From Cadophora sp. MPI-SDFR-AT-0126 (Eukaryota; Ascomycota; Leotiomycetes; Helotiales; Ploettnerulaceae): 64,000 nt of DNA. Below, one piece after another: positions 36,646-47,454 of the stretch. Position numbers and translations under genes: made by a program. Positions within the stretch are counted from its first letter, which is position 1. Every line of letters starts with the position of its first letter. The notes under the pieces are model-generated. The model was not told the origin of the DNA, searched no databases, and saw nothing but the letters and a program-made list of their open reading frames with translations. The stretch is from NCBI GenBank assembly GCA_020747065.1, contig JAGMVK010000023.1, forward strand, positions 310,001 through 374,000. Reading direction: 5' to 3'.

Positions 36646-36973
36646 CTATTTTTGGATTCAGTCTCAAATTCGCCACTCCTGTGAGCCGGCCGACATTCAT
36701 CAGCCCCTTTCATAGACTATCCCGGCAAAGTAGGTTGACGTGTCCTGCGAGCTCCAGCAGCAGTCGTAGCTTCAAGATAATTGGGTGGTAAGCGGGATCC
36801 TCCAGGCCATAACAACCAGGTAAGCTAGCAAAGCCTACCCATAAGTCCTCACTTGTCAAAGCATGAGGATTCTACGAGAATCCACACTTCTATCTTCATA
36901 TAAGTCAAGTATGCCCCTCCCTCCCCTCCGCCCAGATCACTTGGTTACCTTCCATTACACTTCTACTATAATC
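36646..36973. other. promoter side of the membrane protein gene
   Basis: End of the Helitron mosaic and return to ordinary sequence. In-frame ATGs at 36863 and 36911 lie upstream of the start chosen at 36974. No other feature seen. Confidence 0.35.
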
Positions 36974-37932
36974 ATGTACGAGCCACGCACTATCTCCATC
37001 ATAGCATCATCAATTACTCTGGCTGTGGTCATTATTGCCATCGCGTTTTTCTCACATTTTGAATGGCATCACTACAAGCAAACACGCCAACACCACCCTC
37101 CATCTTGGGAATATATCTTGAGCATTCTCATTACCGCCGTCACATCCACTGCTATCATGGGATTTAGCATCTCTCTGTTGGTCTTTTCAGTCTCTTATAA
37201 CGAGAAATGGATTGAAGTATTGCTCCTTCTATCTGGGAGAGTTCTGCTTATGCAACAAGTAAGAATCCATTTTCAGTCACAGACTATATATTGACGAGAC
37301 CCAGGCGGTATTTCTTTGGAGATTTCTCCGGGGAGTGCGCATTCGATCTACATCTCAGCCCGAATCATGGGTCAAAAAAGTAAACGCAATTCTCGGCCAT
37401 CTTCACTGGATCGTCTTTTGTGTATCGGCTTGCTTCTTTGGATCTACTATCTTCATTACCGAAGGATTGTTTCGGCACCAAAACCGTTGTCGTGTACTCA
37501 AAGTTAGCTCGATATTATTGGCCGCTGAATTTCTTGGTCTCTCGAGTTTTTATGCGTGGTTGATCTGGCATTCTCGGCGTTGGAGCACGAGTTTATTGAG
37601 TTATTACCAGTTGGTTTTGGCACTTGTACCAAGCCTGTTGGGATGTCTTAGTGCCACCATTCTTTCCTTCCTCGGGCCGCATCAAATCAATTGGGTTTTG
37701 GCTCTATGGGTGAGTCTTTCCTGGGTGAATGTAGTCTAATGTATGCTAATAGAGGTAGATACATTTTGGGACAGCTGCGCTCTGGCTCATTCGGTCTATA
37801 GTCATTGGGGTAAACAATTTTCTGATCTACAGGCGAACTCAGAGGGCACGGACTCCAAGTGTTGACAGAGAATTAGAAGTGTTTCGTCGGCCCTGTAGTC
37901 AGGGATTCAATGAACTGGCAGATACTACGTAG
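36974..37932 (+). CDS. seven-span membrane protein, unknown
   Basis: Exons 36974-37258, 37299-37709 and 37759-37932 give 289 aa in phase (introns 40 and 49 bp; the second has a TGCTAAT branch site). Seven hydrophobic segments are visible, beginning with SIIASSITLAVVIIAIAFF, then ILSILITAVTSTAIMGFSIS, a pair around VLLLLSGRVLL and LGHLHWIVFCVSACFFG, SSILLAAEFLGLSSFYAWLI, YYQLVLALVPSLLGCLSATI and FGTAALWLIRSIVIG. A cytosolic Arg-rich tail follows. Layout and length resemble fungal seven-span families such as the RTA1-like or DUF7702-type proteins, but I see no decisive motif. Location would be the plasma or an internal membrane. In-frame ATGs at 36863 and 36911 would add up to 37 residues. Confidence 0.65.
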
Positions 37933-38529
37933 GAGAACTTATATGTATCATATCATACCCTGCCCGCATATTTTCACGGATGTGACGCAGGCAGGATTGA
38001 ATAGCTAATAGGCCCATTTGTTTCTTGGTTTTCCTAGAGCTGTTGAAGATGGTTATGTCAGGCATTCTTTATAGTCCTCGTGTGCTTGCTTCGATAATCT
38101 GAAGGCTAGCTGATCGTTCTAGCAGGGATCATCTGTTCCGTACCTCTCCTGCATGGATTCATGGTGGCCTCAGCCTTGCTTTTATGCATCATAGCTAGTA
38201 GAAAGTGGAATGTAGTCTCCTCCACCACCAAATCTGCCTCACTAACGGTGAAGAGTAGCATCATGTATGTCCCTATCCCGGCCATTGTACCCGCTATCCC
38301 CTAGCACCACATGCCATAGATACGAGACGAATGCACACTCCCACTTCTTACTCCTTGTAGAAGCGCCGGCGCTAACTATAGCTAGGCCCGGGCATGTCTT
38401 TGGTGACGTGGTCACAGTGAGTGGAAAGGAATCTAATTGGGTCTTCTTAATGGAAGCAGCAGATTTGGGATTGTGGCCCTGGAATTGCTGCATGCCCCAC
38501 GGAAGAAAGTCCCTGGTGCTACAATGGTA
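37933..38529. other. no supported gene
   Basis: Opposing frames of about 100 codons (38267-38578 plus, 38242-38532 minus) are mirror frames without domains or splice support; both run into the transposon end. Confidence 0.4.
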
Positions 38530-39830
38530 CAATCAGGTGATATTGAAGAGCGGCACGTGCCAATTTACCCCACCTTAAACACTTGAGCATATTTTCATTA
38601 ATTGTAAACGTAAGATCAATCTAAATAACTCAATTTGTAGGTAATTAGTACTTCGTTGCTCCTCCCTTGTTCTTCAAGCATGCCTCCCATCTTCTAGGTA
38701 CAGAATCACACAGTTTTAAAAGGAAATTTCCGTCTATATTAGGCCACACTTCTTTTAACACTGCACGCATTTCCCTTGCCGACTTCACTCTGTGCTTTCG
38801 TTTGGAGATTATATCCTTGATATATTTCCAAAGATTCTCAATTGGATTAAGGTCAGGGGACTGTGCCGGCCATACCATGCGATTAACCTTTTTATTCGCC
38901 AAGTAGTTCTTAATACTATTCGCCGTATGCCAGGGCGCATTATCTTCTTGCATGACTACTTCTTTGCCGTACTTTCGTCTCATTCTTTCGTAGAATGGAA
39001 CAAACAACGTTTGAAGCCCCACTTGTATCGTTTTGCCGTCATATTCTCGCCTTCCGGGAGCATATATAACGGTCCCATCTCATCTCCACAAAAACAACTC
39101 CACACGCCTACTGTCGTTCGCCCACTTTTAAAAGTAGGTCGGAGATTCTTCTCCGCGTACTCCTCTTCCCTCCCAGGGCCCCTAGTAACCCAAAACGTAC
39201 ACGTACTCTCCCCTACTTCAGACGTAACCTCATCACTCCAACACACCTTCCGATTGTCTCGTTTCATAGCTTTTTCGGCTCTACAATGGACTCGACGACG
39301 ACGTTTGTGATCTTCAGTAAGAAAAGGCTTGTTGCGAGGCCGATGCTTTGATTTGCCGTGAAATTTGAGGATCTTAGCGACTGTACGTGGGTGAAGTTTG
39401 ACCCCTGATTTTAACGGCGTAGCGAGAGCTTATAGGGTCATCCGGGTATCTTAATTTGCGATTCTCAGAAGGTTCCTTTCCCCTTGCGGCTTAACTTTCC
39501 GCATAACCCCCCTTCCGGGCTTGTTTTCGAACCCATTTGTAGGAGCTAAGGTATGTCGAGTCAAGAAGGTGCAAATCGTAGAGCGGGGGTAGCCAGTTTT
39601 CCTGTGGATCTGCGATGCGTTGTTTCCTTCTTCGTGGAGGGACCAAATATTGGATTTTTGAACCGGAGTAAGCTTCTTTCGTGTGGTCTTTGGTTCACGA
39701 GGCATAATTAAAAATTTAAAGATATATTATAAGAAGATCGTCAAATAATTAAGATATATGTGCGTGGGGAGGCATTAAAGTTTCTCGTTTATTTAAGCGA
39801 AAAGTGGCGCTCTTCAATTTCACCTGATTG
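38530..39830 (-). mobile_element. Tc1/mariner element with intact inverted ends
   Basis: The 1301-bp element is bounded by inverted repeats of at least 27 bp (38530-38556 and 39804-39830), starting CAATCAGGTGA and continuing ATTGAAGAGCG, with two mismatches. Both ends are flanked by TA (38528-38529 and 39831-39832), the Tc1/mariner target duplication. The transposase inside is broken, so the copy could move only in trans. Confidence 0.9.
38645..39705 (-). pseudogene. Tc1-like DDE transposase, frameshifted
   Basis: The frame from 39705 begins MPREPKTTRKKLTPVQKSNI and carries a Tc1-type helix-turn-helix (HRKTGYPRSTICTFL). It stops at 39451 (AAT TAA). A second frame continues with KSGVKLHPRTVAKILKFHGK, the Tc3-type second HTH, and KVCWSDE, where the first catalytic aspartate lies. 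A further frameshift near 39020 leads to VVMQEDNAPWHTANSIKNYL and WPAQSPDLNPIENLWKYIKD, which hold the second and third catalytic acids of a DD34E-type site. So there are at least two frameshifts and one stop. The family assignment is secure; the copy is dead. Confidence 0.9.
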
Positions 39831-40058
39831 TACATTATAAGTTATGCTTCATTATCCATGAGCAGACCTCCATGTTAGAACCGTTGATTATCGTGAATCG
39901 ACGAGAAACTGCCGTTGTTGAGGGGCGTAACTGCCGGAAAAGTTCTGTAATCTGTGGATGGGTAGAGATCGCTAGGAGAATGAAGATTGGGTGGAAATTA
40001 GTCCTGTCACTCTTTCATAGCGAGCTAGCAGAGAGTTTGGTGTTATTTCATTACTAGA

Positions 40059-42328
40059 TTACAACTCCTCCTCCTCGTCCTCATCCTCGTTCATCTCAAA
40101 GTCGAAAGCTTCCTTTGTTGCAGGTTGTAACCGTTGAGGCAAGTCTTCACCCCGGCGTCTCTTCCCCGCCAGCGACTCAACAACCGTAGTTACAATGACA
40201 GCAGATTTTTTCGTCCTTGTGAGTATATCAAAACAATCCTGCCAGGTGAAGTACGGGCCTTGTATCAACGATAATTTTCTGCCTTGATCCGCGTATTCCT
40301 TGGCTTGGTTGTTAACATCTTCCTTTCTGAACGGAACTTCTCCAACAGTAGCACCGTTCTCAATAAATCTAACCATCCTTTCCTTGAACAAAACAACTTG
40401 GTTGCTTTCAATACCTTCATCTGGACTACGAGCTTGGCGATTTGTGGCAGGGGTGGAACCCGTACTTTCCACGGCAGGTCGAGATACGTCTAGTTGATGG
40501 CGATGCAAAGGTAAACAAGCCGGCACTGGATGCATGGAAGGGCCTTCTTGACTTCCTGTGAGGTCTATCGTACCAAAGAACGCAATATGTCGTGAACGTT
40601 TGACATAAAACGAACTAATCTCATCTCCATCCCTTCTATATTTGGAAAGGGGAACGTTTATCTTATCCAAAAAAAGGTGTGCGAGGTCCCGAGTATCCAT
40701 CGGGCCGTGGCCACATCTACAAGACAACGGAGCGCCTTTGCCAGTGACAGTAATTTGAGGGAATGCTGAATGTATGCGGATAGTGTCTTGGCTATTGATA
40801 TATTCCTTAAATGATGCAATGAGAGGGCTTGCTTTGTAAGCATCGAAATTGAATTTTTCGTTTGGCCGCAGGGTGTAGAATACGTCCTGAAGTGCCTTCT
40901 CAACCATAGCTTGCGCAGGGTCCTGAGTTACTTCGAACTTGATCTTTGGAGTCGAAAATCCTAGGCGGGACGCAAGCTCCGCTAGCTGCAGCCGGCTATA
41001 CGCATTTGGATATTTGCATACCCTATATGAGCAAAGCCACAGCTGCTGATAGCAGACATCAAAAGCATCCTGGTGTCCTCTTGGGACAGTTGTGTACGGA
41101 CCCGACACCCCCTGCTGTATTAGGATCCCACCGCCATCTAATCCAGTGCCAGTAAAGTAATGAAACCACCGCTGGCGAAGAGTTTTCTTACGGGACGCCG
41201 GTAGGAGTTTGGACAAGAATTCGGCTGGCTGCTTCAAGTACCTGATGTCTTTGATTAACGTATATAGACTCGGCATCAATTCCTCACTAGCGAGCAGACG
41301 CTGGGCGATGTCAGCTCTCTCTAGGGGATCGACGATTTCAGGGAAAAGCTCGCCAGATCCCATGTTCTCGCGGATAAACTCATAATCTGACTTCGAAAGG
41401 GCAGGCGACCTCGACTGTATGGATTCTATGGAGGTAGGATCAGTTCGCATCATTGCGGCCATATTGCCATTGAAAATATGGGTGAAAATAACTTTAGTAG
41501 AGTTGATGTAATGAGCGATTTCCTGTACTAAGTTAGACCAGATATTTCGGAGATTGAAGAAAACTGACTTCGTCACACTTCGGAAACAAGAAGACATCAA
41601 GAGATCCTATATAAAACTCTCTCCAGATACCCTGGATATGGAGAACGGAATCCAAAGCGGCAACTAGTGTAGGCCGCTTGAGGAGCTGTGTTAAAAACTT
41701 GTCTTGAGAAGGGCTAAACCTTCCCCGCCAGCGTTGTACTCCCACAGGATCATTATCGTAATGGCAGAGGCGCATGTGCCGAAACACTTCGCCGGATGTG
41801 TATTTTGCTGAGTATGAATACCCCTCGCGAAGCGCTTGCTTGGTATCTTTGTTGAGATCTACGTAGTGGTCAGCTTGGTTACACGTCAGAACAGGTGCAG
41901 CTACCGGTCCCATAGATATCAACTACCCACCACCATTGCGATGCGGCAAGATGCTCTTTCGCTGCCAGAATTCGATGTTGACCGTGAAGGCATTCCAGTT
42001 TTACTCCGCTTTCTAGTTCCAGGAAGGGTGGATGGTCTGCTTTCGCTCTGAAAGTTTCGGTTGTGAGAGAGAGTTTTTCAAGCCCAGCTTGCAGTATCGA
42101 ATTATCGACAATGACAGGAATCCGGTGACTCGGTTCCTCTCGAATGCATCCTTCGCCATCGAAATCTCTTATCAACTGCTGGATGGCCTTCCTATCGATC
42201 TGACGAGTTGGGTGTGGAAATTCTAGGTGTCGAATCGATACTCGAGCTGCGCCCTTGAACTTGGCCAGCTTATCGTTTGCAATCCTCTGGTCTATGGCGG
42301 CGAGAGTTTCCTGACTTGATGTTTCCAT
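40059..42328 (-). CDS. DUF3723 protein (Starship auxiliary family)
   Basis: Three exons, 42328-41905, 41858-41569 and 41522-40059, join in phase to a 725-aa protein; both introns are 46 bp with CTGAC or CTAAC branch sites. The N-terminus has the DUF3723 pattern: IDRKAIQQLIRDFDGEGCIR EEPSHRIPV, then LECLHGQHRILAAKEHL and WWWVVDIY (GQHR at residues about 116-119). This resembles the ParB-like superfamily logic and may bind nucleic acid, but the biochemical function is unknown. The middle is conserved globular sequence; the C-terminus has KRRR and an acidic EDEDEEEEL tail, suggesting a nuclear protein. It is divergent from the pseudokinase gene, with a 339-bp shared promoter. DUF3723 genes are a known auxiliary class of Starship transposons. 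The gene looks intact. Confidence 0.85.
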
Positions 42329-42501
42329 GTCGAGTTGGCAGCATCGGTTTAGATGCTATGAGGCAGGATAAATGGCAGTGATGGAGTTGCAAACTTTGCA
42401 GTAATAACAGGCAAGACGTTTATGGTAGCATCGCCCTTCTGTAATGAATGCATGGTTCTTTCCTGAGTAATACTAGTTCTTCACTTTTGGCGGGTAGTCA
42501 A

Positions 42502-42608
42502 AATTAAGCGAGGTGGTGCATTGATTAACCCATCGTTTGTGGAGGGATAGTAGTCAATGGTTAAGCGAGGTGACACCATTGCGGGGGGTGTCAGAATCGA
42601 GCGAGGTG
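42502..42608. promoter_or_regulatory. three GCGAGGTG motifs in the divergent promoter
   Basis: AATTAAGCGAGGTGGT at 42502-42517, TTAAGCGAGGTG at 42561-42572 and GAGCGAGGTG at 42599-42608 lie on the same strand between the DUF3723 gene (start 42328) and the kinase-like gene (start 42668). The same motif is repeated upstream of the patatin-like gene. Confidence 0.6.
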
Positions 42609-42667
42609 CTCACCACTTGAATACATACCGCAAATACCTGTAGTACACTTCACCAACCCTACCAACC

Positions 42668-43854
42668 ATGGATTTGAAATTCAATCGGAAAACACGGTTT
42701 CCAAGCAATGATCAGGGTCTGTTGGTAGAAGCTGATGTTAGCAAGAAGAATGCCAACCTTAATCGACGTACCCGATTCCCAGGAGGCACGGATACCGAAA
42801 GAATCCGCCTATTGGAGAAAGAACAGCACCGAGTTGAATCTTCTCCAGAGAAAGAACAAACCACCCAACTTCCATTTCGACTGCCGATAAGGGCTAATCC
42901 TCCCGATGTGGTCCTAGAGAAACCTGTGCCGAAAACGAACATCGTGATCTCCGAAGTAGATCAGCCTCCTCCCGTTCGAGTAGAGAGTCCCTGGGACTTT
43001 TATATATCTCTTCGTCATCTAGAGCGCGGCGGCCAAGTCACAGTAGCATATACTCGAGAGGTTCCTGTGCGTGTGGTCGTCATTAAAGAGCTTGTGTCCC
43101 ACGATTTTCTGGAGCTAAGAAAATGCCAACACGAGAACCTACTAGCGATTATGGAGGTCTATCGCTTCCAAGGCGTCTTTTTCATCATTACGGACTATAC
43201 GGCCGCCACTCTCAAGCAAATTATCGCCATCCCACTGCCTCTCGAAGAGCGGCACGTGTCCGCGACTTGCCGTCAGGTACATCCTTCGTATGTTTCCGAA
43301 AATTCAACGACTAAAACGCGTAGGTCTTCGAAGGCATGCAGCATTTATCTAGGTTTGGTTTGTCTCATAAGAAACTGGATAGCTCCAGGGTATTATTCTC
43401 ACCAAATGGGTGTGTAAAAATAGGTGCGTTGTCCGGGATCATAACATATACACCAGTCTAATCAAAGCTCAAGCCCACTTTGATGAATGCAGAACTACGG
43501 AATCCGCTGCTGCATGGTCTCTTGGGGTCATCGCTATGGAAATGATGCAGAATGGCATCCCCCCGGAGGAGGACGGGAAGTTTGTTTTGAAGCACCCCGA
43601 CCGCTGGTCATCAGAGGCATCGAACTTCCTCGAGGTCACCTCCTGGGGCACGTTACAGGAAATTCAGAAAGTGAGAGATCCCCTTGCCGCCTTGAGTCTA
43701 CTTATTAATTTTGTTTTAGCATCGATTTCTAGCGCATGTATCGCCAACTGTTATGATTCCATTCATTCACTATGCAGGTTGGGATACTATCGAAAGTCTA
43801 AGTTTGAAGACGTCGGATTCAGCTACAGTTTCGTCATTAGTTGTGACTGATTGA
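42668..43854 (+). CDS. protein-kinase-like protein lacking catalytic motifs (pseudokinase)
   Basis: Exons 42668-43276, 43324-43423, 43468-43670 and 43720-43854 give 348 aa, all phases consistent. Residues 1-110 are polar and carry a doubled motif (NRKTRFP and NRRTRFP). From about 110 the protein follows a kinase fold: glycine-rich strand region, VRVVVIKELV (VAIK lysine near 140), HENLLAIMEVY, an acceptable hinge (IITDYTAATLKQII) and a catalytic-loop position reading GLSHKKLDSSRVLF. The HRD aspartate is missing and no DFG follows VKI. The C-lobe keeps AAAWSLGVIAMEMM, the usual W-S-G-V helix, and ends in HRFLAHVSP. I infer a pseudokinase, perhaps a scaffold partner of the DUF3723 protein with which it shares a promoter. 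Confidence 0.75.
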
Positions 43855-43982
43855 GTATATTGTTAAAAGAATATTTCCACCAAACACACGAAAAGGAACT
43901 ACAGCTGTTGTGATTGTTTCAAACCTAGCTCAAGCAACTTCACCCACACAATTTGTAGAATAATCATCCACGTAGCCTCCTA

Positions 43983-44378
43983 TCAATCTTCTATAACTTG
44001 AATTCCCATTCCCCCATGCAAGCTATTCATCTCTCGGATTATCAGCATAAATCTCATCGATAATCCTTGGGCACTAACCCCACGCGAGAAGCGGTCTTTA
44101 TCCTCGGTATGACTGGAGGAGAAGGCTTCGCGACTCGCTATCGACAATAAGGAGATCAGAAGGCCGGTGTGAGCTCTGCCGTACTCCAATAGTCCAGTCG
44201 TTCTAAAATTCAAATTCATGAACCCCGGGCGGTGACAGTGCTTCGGCCCAGACAAACAGACTTATTTCCGGGGGAGCCTTCCAAAAAGGTGATAAACTAG
44301 GGGATCGCTTTGGAAGGACATAAGCTGATGGGTGTTGGGTGGGCTAGAGAGGTCTAGATGTGGCTGGGGACTTGACAT
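43983..44378 (-). pseudogene. shortened 2EXR relic
   Basis: From the ATG at 44378 it reads MSSPQPHLDLSSPPNTHQLM, clearly the same start as the relic at 17936. It then shifts frame near the 2EXR motif (the 17936 copy has QIWAEALPPP; here GPKHCHRPG is the shifted reading), loses most of the middle, and ends with REMNSLHGGMGIQVIED, matching the end of the other relic. Internally deleted and dead. Confidence 0.7.
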
Positions 44379-44556
44379 CTTCTCTTTTACCGATCTGGAT
44401 GATGGTTGATGTGTGGAAAACGTTGAGGCAAATAAGGAACAGAGATGTAAAGGAGAGCTAATCCCCAAGGTTTGGGGACATTAAATGTATAGTTGATATG
44501 CCTACGGATCAAGGGGCTGTGTTAATAGTAGCTACACGTCATCCTCGTCAAGTCAC

Positions 44557-44913
44557 TGGTAACAAAAAAAGGTTGGTACTGGAAAGGCATTGGTACGACG
44601 AAATGGCTGGCACAAAAATCATGTTGGTACCAAAGTCCAGTTGGTGCCATGAAACTATTAGTACAAATGATTTGCTGGTGCCAAAGTACCTTTTGTACTA
44701 AGAAATAGCTGGTGCAAACGGATAGCTGGCACAAATAGATCATTAGTGCCATCAAAATACTGGTGCCATTGAATTTCTAGTACAAACAAGCTGTAAGTAC
44801 TAACGATTTACTAGTACTACCAGATTATTGGTACAAACAGTTTGTTGGTACCATAAACTGAGTGGTACTAGTAAGTGATTGGTGCAAACAAGTTGTTGGT
44901 GCAAGTGGTCTGG
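44557..44913. repeat. 21 x 17-bp perfectly phased degenerate array
   Basis: Units start at 44557 and every 17 bp to 44897, with no insertion or deletion. Positions 1-8 follow TRGTRCNA: G at position 3 is invariant, C at position 6 holds in 20 of 21 units, and most other changes in the core are transitions. Positions 9-17 vary freely. The strongest core, with one base to the left, is the palindrome TTGGTACCAA. It lies between two pseudogenes and contains no convincing gene. The flanks, 44379-44556 and 44914-45232, show nothing recognisable. Confidence 0.95.
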
Positions 44914-45232
44914 CCCTCAGTATCTAGATGGTCCTATACCACCTAAGACTACTCGTGCATCTTGCAACTAGCTCACGTGCCCTAGGGCGGCTTGGCTTAG
45001 TGACGCGGCTTGTAGCACTTTCACACATCGATGTATGAAGGTGGCGCGGGCAAGAGAGTTGAAGGTTATGTGGTAAATTTAAGAGAGCTCTAGACTTCCC
45101 GAGAACTCGAGTTTTGTAAACAATATACCCCTCTTATCTCAATTTTGTGCTCAACCTCCGCCGCGCGGCCGCATCTCGTTTTGGCTCAAACACAACTGCT
45201 TCCCCTGAAGCCCAACCATTGCCGAACTGCCG

Positions 45233-45460
45233 TCACTGCTGACGCTCTTGGCAGTTGGCTATTTTCGTTAAACGTCTGGTAAATAAGTGAGGGGGCATTA
45301 TACGAATAGAACTTCGAGTTGCTAGCTGAAAATATCGCATAGCCGTACCCGAAATCTCAATTGGGCAATCGCAGCCTCTTCCACCCCGCTTCCGAAACCT
45401 CACATCTAAATCTAAAGAAGTCAGCTTATGCTCGGAAGGAAACAGTACATGTGGCCACAT
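45233..45460 (-). pseudogene. relic of the seven-exon coiled-coil gene
   Basis: The acceptor and start of one exon are still visible (CTTCTTTAG then ATTTAGATG, minus strand near 45408). They are followed by a region ending EISGTAMRYFQLATRSSIR, which matches EMARFYQLITRGSIR of the gene at 20041-21075. The middle is diverged and the rest of the gene is missing. Confidence 0.55.
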
Positions 45461-46451
45461 GTCGTAGTTCGTTGAATCGAATATCTCTTCGACTCAAGGC
45501 GCTGTCATGGGAATCTAGAAATATGCGTCGGCTCAGAAGGTTCCAGTATCGCAATCGAATACACCTAAAACATATCGGCTCAGAGCTTTCTCCGTGCTGG
45601 TCGAAGAACTTCGCGTTTGTTGCCTTCCGTTTTGCGCATGTGATCAGATGTAACATGGGTATCTGATGAAGAACCGACGCATCTACTTTCGGGCTCCTTT
45701 CAGTCAACCTTCGTACTTTGCGCCATAGTCTTCCGTATAGTCTTTCATATAGTCAGTATATTGCCCGATTCCTTGGTACCTGAACTCACGGAGGGGAAGT
45801 TCTCATTTGCAGCACGCAATGTTTTAGCTGGAAGTTCGCAGCTCATATTGCAGGACAATGATATGACATGTAAAAGAGGGTGACTGACGGATGGGAGAAA
45901 AACCCTACACCACCTCCAGTTATCCATATGGATCCCTCATGGTCTCTGCTGGCAAGTCTGCCTTGCTATTTTTGGTGACTGTTTATCCTTCTGGTAGCTC
46001 CGCTTCCGCGGCCCCTTTGACTCGCAGCTATCCAGTTGCCATACCTATCTATGCCATGACTGGTAGCTCATACCGAAGGAGAGACCATATTCTGTTGGGG
46101 TGGTATGGAACCGCCGAGATCGATCAGCACCCACTTGCTATTTGTGTCTTAGGAAATCCCAAGGTGACTTTCGTTTCTCGTATCTGCAAAGGAAGCTCGT
46201 CGATTTTCAGCTATTCTCCACAATAGAGACGGGCTGGCATATCCAAAACAGTAAACCGGTCGGAAGGGAGGAAGTTCCTGAAGATACCAGCTCCACTTCA
46301 AAGCATCTTGTTGAAGGCGCAGCGTTAAACCCCTGAGGAGCTGGTCGAGACACCCTTCATGCTGCCTCGAACATGGTTTGAATGGTGGGCTGGATTAATA
46401 ATTTCGGACACGTAGGCAGTCTAAAGCCGTAGCTCCCATGAGCTCCAAAGA
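45461..46451. other. unassigned, possible decayed gene
   Basis: A plus frame at 45891-46226 (KSALLFLVTVYPSGSS, HILLGWYGTAEIDQHPLAIC) and a second frame ending at 46336 could be pieces of one broken gene. No domain or splice set supports them. Confidence 0.25.
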
Positions 46452-46459
46452 TATAAAAG
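46452..46459 (+). promoter_or_regulatory. TATA box of the 305-aa protein gene
   Basis: TATAAAAG lies 85 bp before the ATG at 46537 and is followed by a CT-rich leader. This is why I place the start there rather than at the in-frame ATG at 46438, which precedes the TATA box. Confidence 0.6.
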
Positions 46460-46536
46460 GACGAGCTTTCCTCCCTCCTATCTTCTCCTCATCACTTCAC
46501 ATTTCTTCTCCATACTGCACTCTTCCATCCTCCATC

Positions 46537-47454
46537 ATGAACCAGACCTCATCTACGGAGCGCTGCCGACACGACTACGAATTCTTTCCTACGGATGGAT
46601 CTCCTCCGGCATATGACTCTTCGCTTGAGGACATCAACCCTCCCGCGTATTGCTACGGAACTTTGATCGGCATGTCAGATGAGATAGACGCATGGATCGC
46701 TGGTAGAATTCCCTACTGCTACCTCAACTCCTGCGAGCAGGTCTATCAGTTCACGAATACGGCGAGACGACATCGAAGAAAGCTCACGCAAGTACCATTG
46801 GTAATAGAGGCGGCCAAGAATGCGTTCAGCTACCATCAGCGACTACGAGTGGTAGGGCTTGCCTCACTGCCTGCCGCTATCGTCCATGATGTTGTAGCGC
46901 CACCGTACCATCTTGCTCAAATGGTAATAGCTCTATTTCGGAGCAAATTTGAACGAATGAAGGCGGACGCGGGAATTTTGGATGAGGTTCTGGAAAGTCT
47001 TCGGCTCAGTCTAGCAGCAGCTTTCAGAATGGTTACGAGACTCGGTCTTGAAACTCATGAAGCTGTGGAGCGACAGATCCAAAATGGGGAAGGCCATATA
47101 TTCTTGGCGATAGCGAGGCTCCTGGAAGCTTACGGGTCACGCTTTGCGCCTTCTGGTACGGTTTTCCTCGCCTCGCACAAAAGGTTGCCAAAGGAGCATT
47201 GTTTCGGTACTGCACGGCTCCATTTTGAACAAATTCATGATTTGAAGGAAGTTCTAATGTTTGTCGGTTTGTTTCCGGCACAAGACCTGGATGCTTTCGC
47301 AGTGCTCGAACGCTGCTTGCGCAGAGTCTTCCCAGCCCTCAAAGAACCATTTGCGGATTCGGATTCGGAACCTGGCTTTTCTCATCTCGTACAGAGATTA
47401 CGCCATGTTCAGGATGAGATGCCAGGATTGATATCTTTCCAAACCAGAAAATAA
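46537..47454 (+). CDS. intronless 305-aa protein, unknown family
   Basis: Single frame from 46537 to 47454. The first 40 residues are polar and Pro-rich (FFPTDGSPPAYDSS, INPPAYCYG; two PPAY motifs, the type bound by WW domains of Nedd4/Rsp5 ubiquitin ligases). The remainder is predicted all-helical, with several Leu/Ala-rich amphipathic stretches (VLESLRLSLAAAFRMVTRLG, IFLAIARLLEAYGSRFA) and no cysteine pattern or membrane span. I do not recognise the family. It has its own TATA box, and a long, clean frame with no in-frame stops argues that it is expressed. It lies between the pseudokinase and patatin-like genes, in the accessory block. Confidence 0.6.
   Translation: MNQTSSTERCRHDYEFFPTDGSPPAYDSSLEDINPPAYCYGTLIGMSDEIDAWIAGRIPYCYLNSCEQVYQFTNTARRHRRKLTQVPLVIEAAKNAFSYHQRLRVVGLASLPAAIVHDVVAPPYHLAQMVIALFRSKFERMKADAGILDEVLESLRLSLAAAFRMVTRLGLETHEAVERQIQNGEGHIFLAIARLLEAYGSRFAPSGTVFLASHKRLPKEHCFGTARLHFEQIHDLKEVLMFVGLFPAQDLDAFAVLERCLRRVFPALKEPFADSDSEPGFSHLVQRLRHVQDEMPGLISFQTRK

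Noticed and set aside
38242..38578. Opposing 96- and 103-codon frames
   Set aside because: Mirror frames of each other without domains, introns or start context; one runs into the transposon end.
44557..44913. CRISPR-like array
   Set aside because: Eukaryotic sequence; the repeat part is only about 8 bp, the unit is 17 bp and no cas genes exist. It is a degenerate phased repeat.
45891..46336. 111- and 78-codon plus-strand frames as a live gene
   Set aside because: No family, no splice set joining them and weak protein character; noted only as a possible broken gene.
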